Assembly (NCBI GenBank): GCA_033764095.1
Contig: JANRJF010000306.1
Span: 1-11,048 of the forward strand
Length of the DNA stretch: 11,048 nt
Direction: 5' to 3'
DNA from: JBDTMT01 sp033764095
GTDB taxonomy: Bacteria > Desulfobacterota > Binatia > HRBIN30 > CADEER01
Positions 6,674 to 11,048 of this stretch are shown here, piece after piece (within the stretch, counting starts at the first letter, position 1; each line of letters opens with the position of its first letter). Made by a program: the position numbers and the translations under genes. The notes beneath the pieces are model-generated. The model was not told the origin of the DNA and made no database searches. It saw only the letters and a list, made by a program, of their open reading frames with translations.

Positions 6674-6767
6674 CCCCCCTTTGAAAAAGGGGGGCGAGGG
6701 GGGATTTTGAGACCGATGCGGGCGTTGGTCGGGAAATCCCCCCTGACCCCCCTTTTTCAAAGGGGGG
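6674..6767. repeat. REP-like inverted repeat, two 34-bp arms
   Basis: The left arm (6674-6707) is a C6-TTT-G-A5-G6 block, then CGA, then G6ATTT. The right arm (6734-6767) is its reverse complement apart from the two bases next to the central A of the three-base linker. The spacer is 26 bases. Each arm also folds on itself, because CCCCCCTTT can pair with AAAAAGGGGGG. From memory this wording is a common dispersed intergenic repeat in many environmental bacteria and resembles REP/BIME elements mobilised by RAYT-type TnpA. No such transposase is in the window. A degenerate piece (CCTTTGAGAAAG, 6655-6666) just upstream matches 11 of 12 bases of the left arm. Confidence 0.8.
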
Positions 6768-7444
6768 AATGCATTCGAAAGGCGGGAACGCTTGCTTTCG
6801 TGATCGTTCTCGCCCTGCCCGCCTCGGCGCAGATTCGCACGCCGTTCGCCGGTGCGGTGTCGGAGAATGAAGGGCCGATCGGCGAGGACAGCCGCACCAT
6901 CGGTGAGGTGAGCAAGCCGGTGGGCGATGGCCTGACCATCGGCGAGACCAGCGGCGGACCGATCGGCTCGGGGCCGGTCAGCGACATGAACACGCGCAGC
7001 ATGCTGAGCGGTCCGGTGTCATCGATGTCGCGCGGTCCGGTCTCGGCGGGCCGGCCGATGACCGGCGGACCGTCGATCACCGAGGCCTCGGCCGGCGCGG
7101 TGAAACACGACATCGACATGCCGCTCGGCGAGCGCATCTCGGCACCGCTGCGCGAGTTGGCGCCGCTGCAGCAGCAGTTGAAGCGCCTGCGCGTCGAGGG
7201 CGACGCGGCGGCGGTCGAGGCGGCCGCCGCGCCGGTGTCGGTGCCGGTCGAGGAGGAGCCGCCGATCGACTTCGACGCGCTCGACGAAGTCACCGCCGAC
7301 GAGCCGGTCAACGCGCTGCCTGCCGATGTCGAGCCCGCGCCGCCCGATCTCGACGCGGCGCAGGTCGAGACGGACAGCGCCGACCATGAGGCGGACGCGC
7401 CGCTCCCCGCCGACGCGCCGCCGACTCCGTTCGCGCTGGAGTAA
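6716..7444 (+). CDS. Exported repeat protein of unknown function with acidic C-terminal tail
   Basis: I do not recognise this 242-residue protein. From ATG 6716 it has a basic N-region, a hydrophobic core AGTLAFVIVLALP (23-35) and an ASA-Q cleavage site after residue 38, so export by Sec is likely. Residues 39 to about 120 are Gly/Ser/Thr/Pro-rich with recurring GPIG, TIGE, PVGD, GPVS units. Residues about 140-175 are a charged, Gln/Leu-rich helical stretch (APLRELAPLQQQLKRLR). The last 68 or so residues are rich in Ala, Pro, Asp and Glu, with about 20 acidic residues and no Lys or Arg. The first 18 residues, including SPLTPLFQRGE, are translated from the REP-like repeat, and the ATG lies in the spacer between its arms. 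A TTG at 6707 is an alternative start. No good ribosome site is seen beyond the GAGGGGGG in the repeat. Coding seems real, since codon bias matches the neighbours. Confidence 0.65.
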   Translation: MRALVGKSPLTPLFQRGECIRKAGTLAFVIVLALPASAQIRTPFAGAVSENEGPIGEDSRTIGEVSKPVGDGLTIGETSGGPIGSGPVSDMNTRSMLSGPVSSMSRGPVSAGRPMTGGPSITEASAGAVKHDIDMPLGERISAPLRELAPLQQQLKRLRVEGDAAAVEAAAAPVSVPVEEEPPIDFDALDEVTADEPVNALPADVEPAPPDLDAAQVETDSADHEADAPLPADAPPTPFALE

Positions 7445-7468
7445 GCGACCCGCCGGCGCCCAGCTGAC

Positions 7469-8647
7469 TCAGGCGCGCTCCTTGCGGCTCAGGAACGGCG
7501 ACTCGATGAAGCGATAGGTCAGCGACGCGACCAGCCCGGTCGCGACCGTCAGCACGGCGGCGAGCAGCACGGTGCGCCAGTTCCAGCCGACCAGGTCGGC
7601 GACACCGGCACGGCGCAACGTGTTGATCACCGCCAGGATCGGCGCGTGCACGATGTAGACCGAGTACGACAGCACGCCCAGCTGGATCAGCAGCGGCAGG
7701 CGCAGGGCCGCCCGCAGTCGCGTTGGCGTCAGCAGCACCAGCCCCACCAAGGCGGTCCACAGCATCGCCTCGATCACATGATGCGCGTGCCACGGCGCCA
7801 CCTGCACGGCGAACGAGCCGGCCCAGGCGACGCCCACCAGCAGGCCGGAGAGCAGGAGCATCACGATCGCCACCGCCACATCGGCGCCAGCCGGCGTATC
7901 CAGCCGCATACGCGCCAACCAGGCGGCAACGCGCTCACCGCCGCGGACGAACAACCAGGCAATCAGCGCGCCGCCGGCGAAATACGGTGCGCGACCAAAG
8001 AGCGACATGCCGAGCAGCAGTTGTCCGTCCGCCACCGCGACCTCGAATCCTCCCGCGATCCAGGCCGCATAGACCATCGCCCATGCCAGCGCGACGGCCG
8101 CCGCCAGGCGCCAGCCAGCTCGGCGCAGCAGCAGCGCGGCGAGCGGCAGGACGACATAGAACTGCCATTCCGTCGCCAGGCTCCACCACACGTTGCTGAA
8201 CGGCCGCAGCGGTACGGCGACGCTGGGCAGCGCGTTGAGGAACAACAGGTAGGGGATCGCGGCGCCCAGCTCGGTCCAGCTGCGCGCCAGAGCCAGCGTC
8301 GCGACCACGACCGCGGCGTAGTAGAGCGGCAGAATGCGCAGGGCGCGCTTGGCGAAGTAGCGGCGCGCCGGCAGGGTCGTGTCCGCCTGCAGAAACGGCA
8401 TGGCCAGCAGGCAGCTGCTGAGCACGAAGAAGAGGTTCACCCCGGCGTCGCCGGCGCGCACGAAGGCGGACAGCGGATCGACCAGGTGATGTCCGCGCCG
8501 AAGCTCCCAACCGACCAGCCCGTCGAGGTGGAAGGCGTACACCAACAGCATCGCCATTCCGCGCAGGCCCTCGAGCTCGGGCAGGTAGCGCGTCGAGGTC
8601 GCGACGCCGAGCGGCCGGTCGGCAGGCGTCAGAAGGCGGGGCGGCAT
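7469..8647 (-). CDS. OafA-type acyltransferase 3 membrane protein
   Basis: A 392-residue integral membrane O-acyltransferase (Acyltransferase_3 family) with about ten hydrophobic helices. Family signatures are LEGLRGMAMLLVYAFH with His40, VNLFFVLSSCLL (usual form FFVLSGFL), RYFAKRALRILPLYY, WWSLATEWQFYVVLPLA, YSVYIVHAPIL and, at the end, YRFIESPFL. Such proteins acylate extracytoplasmic carbohydrates, for example O-antigen or other exopolysaccharide, moving the acyl group across the membrane. It is a single gene, convergent with the exported repeat protein (24-base gap) and divergent from the SDR gene. The ATG at 8647 gives a normal family N-terminus; an in-frame TTG at 8692 would add 15 Arg-rich residues and lacks a better ribosome site. 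A link to the sugar cassette at the left edge is possible but they are about 5 kb apart. The acyl group and acceptor are unknown. Confidence 0.9.
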   Translation of the reverse strand: MPPRLLTPADRPLGVATSTRYLPELEGLRGMAMLLVYAFHLDGLVGWELRRGHHLVDPLSAFVRAGDAGVNLFFVLSSCLLAMPFLQADTTLPARRYFAKRALRILPLYYAAVVVATLALARSWTELGAAIPYLLFLNALPSVAVPLRPFSNVWWSLATEWQFYVVLPLAALLLRRAGWRLAAAVALAWAMVYAAWIAGGFEVAVADGQLLLGMSLFGRAPYFAGGALIAWLFVRGGERVAAWLARMRLDTPAGADVAVAIVMLLLSGLLVGVAWAGSFAVQVAPWHAHHVIEAMLWTALVGLVLLTPTRLRAALRLPLLIQLGVLSYSVYIVHAPILAVINTLRRAGVADLVGWNWRTVLLAAVLTVATGLVASLTYRFIESPFLSRKERA

Positions 8648-8745
8648 CGGGACTCGACCCGCATGTTCACCACGCGCCCGGCGCGCTCGCAAGGCGCGGC
8701 GACTTCACCGATTGATCAACGCGGCCACTCTGGTACTGCAGTCCG

Positions 8746-9474
8746 ATGTCGCTGCACGACGAAGTCGCCCTGGTCACCGCCGCCGGACACGGCATCGGCC
8801 GCGCCATCGCCGTACGCCTGGCGCGCGCCGGCTGTCGCGTCGCGGCGATCGGTCCCGACGAAGCGGAGCTCCGCGAGACCATCGCGCTGGCCGGCGCCGA
8901 TCGCGACGCCGCCGCGGCGCAGGCGATCGTCGCCGACGTGACGCGCGACACCGACCTGGAGCATGCCGCCCGGCTGGTCATCGAGCGCCTCGGGCGCGTC
9001 ACCGTGGTGGTCAACAACGCCGGCTTCGTCCCGCCGCCGGCGACGGTAGTGAAGACCTCGCTGGCCGATTGGGATCACACCCTGGCGCGCTGTCTGCGCG
9101 CGCCGATGGTGCTCACCCGCCTGATGCTGCCCGACATGCTGGCACACGGGCGCGGCGCGGTGGTCAACATCGCCTTCACCGCCGCGCGCCGCGGGCGGGC
9201 CGGCCAGAGCGCCTACGCCGCCGCCAAGTTCGGCCTGATCGGCTTCACCCAGTCGCTGTTCGCCGAGGTGCGCGATCACGGCATCAAGGTCGCATCGATC
9301 ATCGCCGACGCGGTCGACACCGACTCCACCGAATCCGAGCCGCAGATCGACCGCGCCAAGCTGCTGCAACCCGACGACGTCGCCGACGCGGTGATCGGCG
9401 TCCTGATCAGCCCGGCGCGCACCTGTGCCACCGAGATCATCCTCGAGCCGCAGTACGATCCGTACGCATCGTAG
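8746..9474 (+). CDS. Short-chain dehydrogenase/reductase with altered catalytic residues
   Basis: A 242-residue SDR-fold protein. Visible are the cofactor loop TAAGHGIG (11-18, first glycine replaced by Ala12), NNAG (90-93) and the SAYAAAK segment with Tyr157 and Lys161. The catalytic Ser, expected 13 residues before the Tyr, is Phe144 (NIAFTAARRG), and the catalytic Asn, expected 41 residues before the Tyr, is Cys116. The usual PG after strand beta-6 is also lost (SIIADAVDTD). Tyr and Lys remain, so some redox activity or a binding or structural role is possible, but classic catalysis is doubtful. The frame is open, with codon use like its neighbours, so it is not an obvious pseudogene. No strong ribosome site precedes ATG 8746. 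A second, differently modified SDR follows 172 bases downstream. Substrate unknown. Confidence 0.85.
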   Translation: MSLHDEVALVTAAGHGIGRAIAVRLARAGCRVAAIGPDEAELRETIALAGADRDAAAAQAIVADVTRDTDLEHAARLVIERLGRVTVVVNNAGFVPPPATVVKTSLADWDHTLARCLRAPMVLTRLMLPDMLAHGRGAVVNIAFTAARRGRAGQSAYAAAKFGLIGFTQSLFAEVRDHGIKVASIIADAVDTDSTESEPQIDRAKLLQPDDVADAVIGVLISPARTCATEIILEPQYDPYAS

Positions 9475-9520
9475 CCGGCGCGCGGAACGTCTCGGCGTTC
9501 GTGCTCCAGCGATCGCGCTT

Positions 9521-9597
9521 GGCCACGGACTACACGGATCGGAGAAGACATCCCCGCCGATCCGTGGAATCCGTGTCCTCTCCGTGTAATCCCTGGC
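9521..9597. repeat. ATCCGTG-family intergenic repeat with nested inverted repeats
   Basis: The 19 bases at 9521-9539 read, on the minus strand, ATCCGTGTAGTCCGTGGCC. The stretch 9581-9597 (TCCGTGTAATCCCTGGC) is a near copy in opposite orientation, with 15 of 17 bases matching, so the two can pair. Inside, CACGGATCGG (9533-9542) pairs perfectly with CCGATCCGTG (9557-9566), a competing shorter hairpin. The element fills about half of the 172-base spacer between two SDR genes. A related sequence lies at 11020-11038. Confidence 0.7.
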
Positions 9598-9646
9598 AAA
9601 GAACGCCGGTCACGAGCATGCCCGCCACACCCGCCGCCCCCGCGCG

Positions 9647-10378
9647 ATGAACCTGCACGGCGCCAACGTCCTGATCACCGGCGGCGCGCACCGCCTCGGG
9701 CGCGCGATCGGGCTGCGCCTGGCAGAAGCCGGTGCCAACGTCGCGTTCACCTACCTCGCCTCGGCCGACGCGGCGCGCCAGACGCAGCGCGAGCTGGAGC
9801 AGCGCGGCGCGCGCGCGCTGGCGCTGCGCGCCGATGCGGCCGACGACCGGCAGGTGGCGCGCGTCGTCAGCCGGGTGCGCCGGACGCTCGGCGGGATCGA
9901 CCTGTTCGTCGCCAACGCCGGCGTCTTCCGCCGCACCCCGCTCGCCGCGGCGACACCGGCCGACTGGGACGACATGCTGCGGCTCAACTTCGCGGTCATG
10001 CGCGTCCCAGCGCTGCGCGTCGGCGCCCTCATGCGGCGCCAGGGCCACGGCGCCATCGTCGCGCTGACCGACATCTCGGCGCACGCGCCGTGGGCCGACT
10101 ACCTGCCCTACTGCATCGCCAAACGCGCCGTCGCCGCGCTGACCGTGCAACTCGCGCGCCGCCTCGCGCCGGCAGTGCGCGTCAATGCCATCGCGCCCGG
10201 CCCGGTGCTCATGCCCGACGACTTCCCTGCCGCGGCGCGGCGCAGCGAGATCCGCCGCACGCTGCTGCGCCGCGAGGGCAGCGCCGCCGACATCGCCGCC
10301 GCCGTGCAGTACCTCGCCGAGGCCGACTACGTCACCGGCGTGGTGCTGCCGGTGGACGGAGGACGGCGCTTTGGTTGA
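9647..10378 (+). CDS. Pteridine reductase / FolM-like SDR
   Basis: A 243-residue SDR. The cofactor loop ITGGAHRLGRAI (10-21) has Arg16-Leu17 as in pteridine reductases (TGxxxRLG), where ordinary SDRs have GIG. Asn114 and Tyr155/Lys159 (PYCIAK) are kept, while the position 13 residues before the Tyr is Asp142 (LTDISAHA), not Ser. Asp-Tyr-Lys is the catalytic pattern of PTR1 and E. coli FolM, which reduce dihydropterins or dihydrofolate with NADPH. The end, VTGVVLPVDGGRRFG, also matches the FolM style. So reduction of dihydromonapterin or dihydrofolate is the likely role; a FabG-like 3-ketoacyl reductase is the less likely alternative. The ATG has no clear ribosome site. The last eight bases overlap trmB, whose GGAGG ribosome site lies within this gene, so the two are probably translated together. 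Confidence 0.75.
   Translation: MNLHGANVLITGGAHRLGRAIGLRLAEAGANVAFTYLASADAARQTQRELEQRGARALALRADAADDRQVARVVSRVRRTLGGIDLFVANAGVFRRTPLAAATPADWDDMLRLNFAVMRVPALRVGALMRRQGHGAIVALTDISAHAPWADYLPYCIAKRAVAALTVQLARRLAPAVRVNAIAPGPVLMPDDFPAAARRSEIRRTLLRREGSAADIAAAVQYLAEADYVTGVVLPVDGGRRFG
10358..10362 (+). promoter_or_regulatory. Ribosome binding site supporting a TTG start for trmB
   Basis: GGAGG lies eight bases before TTG 10371 and within the last codons of the FolM-like gene. No ATG is available at this point in the TrmB frame; a GTG at 10389 is in frame but has no matching site at the right distance. Confidence 0.75.
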
Positions 10379-10946
10379 CCAGGCATCGGTGCTGCCCGCC
10401 GACTGCTGGCAGCGCCTGTTCGGCAACACCAACCCGGTCGCGCTGGAGATCGGCCCCGGCAAGGGCGAGTTCCTGCGCGCCGCGGCGCGCGCGCGGCCGG
10501 AGTGGAACTTCTACGCAATCGAGATCTCCTTCACCCGCACCCGTTCCATCGAAGCGGCGCTGCGCGCCGAGCGGCTCACCAACGCCAGGGTGCTGTGGGG
10601 CGACGCCGGCTGCGTGCTGACGGCGCTGCCGGGCGGCTCGGTGGCGGCGGCCTTCGTGCAGTTCCCCGACCCGTGGTGGAAACGCCGCCACTTCAAGCGC
10701 CGCCTGTGGACCCCGGCGGTCGCCGCCGGCCTGCGCCACGTGCTGGCGCCCGGGGCCGAGGTCGAGTTTCTCACCGACGTCGAGGACACCTTCCGGCTCG
10801 GCCGGAAGTGCCTCGACGGCGAACCCGAGCTCACGGCGGTGAGCGTCGGCCGCCTGCAGCAGCACGACACCGACTTCGCCCGCAAGGCGGTGCGCGGCGG
10901 CCGGCCGATCTATCGCGCCGTATACAAGCGGCGCGGCGGCGAGTGA
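10371..10946 (+). CDS. trmB: tRNA (guanine-46-N7)-methyltransferase
   Basis: A 191-residue TrmB, which methylates N7 of G46 in the variable loop of tRNAs using S-adenosylmethionine. Motifs are the SAM loop LEIGPGKGEFL (25-35), the acidic end of strand 2 in YAIEI (48-52), GDA (77-79), the family hallmark VQFPDPWWKRRHFKRRL (96-112) with catalytic Asp100, FLTDVED, and a C-terminal segment ARKAVRGGRPIYRAVYKRR replacing the commoner T.FE..G form. The usual length is about 200-240, so this is compact, lacking most of the N-terminal extension. Translation starts at a TTG that overlaps the preceding SDR stop by eight bases. A strong GGAGG lies at the right distance. The ORF stays open further upstream, but that part is out-of-frame sequence of the SDR gene and shows no TrmB features. 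Confidence 0.93.
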   Translation: MVDQASVLPADCWQRLFGNTNPVALEIGPGKGEFLRAAARARPEWNFYAIEISFTRTRSIEAALRAERLTNARVLWGDAGCVLTALPGGSVAAAFVQFPDPWWKRRHFKRRLWTPAVAAGLRHVLAPGAEVEFLTDVEDTFRLGRKCLDGEPELTAVSVGRLQQHDTDFARKAVRGGRPIYRAVYKRRGGE

Positions 10947-10970
10947 GGGGGATAGGCCCCCGATTAAACC

Positions 10971-11038
10971 GATTTCACGGACCAAAGAACAAACCAGCTT
11001 TTGGTCTTATGTCGGTGAAATCCGGGTAAACCGTGGCC
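10971..11038. repeat. ATCCGTG-family repeat with nested hairpins after trmB
   Basis: GATTTCAC (10971-10978) pairs with GTGAAATC (11015-11022), and inside it GACCAAA (10980-10986) pairs with TTTGGTC (11000-11006). The 19 bases at 11020-11038 (ATCCGGGTAAACCGTGGCC) match the minus-strand copy at 9521-9539 at 16 of 19 positions. The inner hairpin begins 34 bases after the trmB stop and could serve as a weak terminator, but no T-run follows. The element may continue past the window. Confidence 0.6.
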
Positions 11039-11048
11039 AATAACCCAC

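Noticed and set aside
6674..6767. The inverted repeat as an intrinsic terminator of the malic enzyme gene
   Set aside because: It lies more than 80 bases past the stop, overlaps a coding start, and matches a dispersed-repeat pattern better; some terminating effect cannot be excluded.
8712..8739. TTGATC-16-TACTGC as a promoter for the SDR gene at 8746
   Set aside because: The -10 matches poorly, and transcription would start at or inside the ATG; too weak to list.
7646..8941. Plus-strand open frame of 431 residues opposite the membrane acyltransferase
   Set aside because: Gln/Arg/His-rich shadow; the minus-strand frame has all acyltransferase 3 motifs and membrane helices.
1..11048. tRNA or rRNA genes, phage or defence genes, toxin-antitoxin pairs
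   Set aside because: I saw no cloverleaf with conserved T-loop, no rRNA sequence, no integrase, and no small gene pairs that fit.

Overview
The window is a GC-rich bacterial chromosome segment with dense, mostly ATG/GTG/TTG-initiated genes, strong GC bias at third codon positions and short intergenic gaps. The gene mix (a beta-oxidation-type dehydrogenase and an SCP2-like thiolase, a short MaeB-type malic enzyme, nucleotide-sugar and polysaccharide enzymes, pteridine-reductase-like SDR, TrmB) together with REP-like intergenic repeats would suit an uncultured deltaproteobacterium-like or Binatota-like lineage. That placement is a guess from general resemblance; no marker gene here fixes it.

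Layout. (1) Positions 1-2517, minus strand: a tight three-gene surface-sugar cassette read leftwards: a DegT/DnrJ/EryC1-family sugar aminotransferase, an eight-base gap, a GtrB/ArnC/DPM1-like membrane glycosyltransferase, a four-base overlap, then a NeuD/PglD-type acyltransferase cut by the window edge. Together they look able to make an acylated amino sugar and load a sugar onto a polyprenyl carrier. (2) Positions 2518-2667: a divergent promoter region. (3) Positions 2668-6591, plus strand: 3-hydroxyacyl-CoA dehydrogenase, SCP2-type thiolase with its own candidate promoter and strong ribosome binding site, a GC hairpin, and a NAD(P)-dependent malic enzyme. These are plausible partners in acyl-CoA breakdown and NADPH supply. 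(4) Positions 6592-6770: a repeat cluster made of a 7-bp-periodic TCAGC array and a 34-bp inverted-repeat (REP-like) element. (5) Positions 6716-7444: an unrecognised exported protein with GPIG/GPVS repeats and an acidic tail, whose start codon and first residues appear to come from the REP-like element. (6) Positions 7469-8647, minus: an OafA-type membrane acyltransferase, convergent with (5). (7) Positions 8746-10946, plus: an SDR that has lost two of its four catalytic residues, a spacer with ATCCGTG-type repeats, a pteridine-reductase/FolM-like SDR with the Asp-Tyr-Lys catalytic pattern, and trmB, whose TTG start lies inside the end of the preceding SDR gene. (8) Positions 10947-11048: another repeat of the same ATCCGTG family with nested hairpins.

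I do not see a clearly new multi-gene system such as a defence island, CRISPR or phage. The best second-look items are the repeat-derived N-terminus of the exported repeat protein, the catalytically altered SDR next to a FolM-like SDR coupled to trmB, and the shared repeat families.
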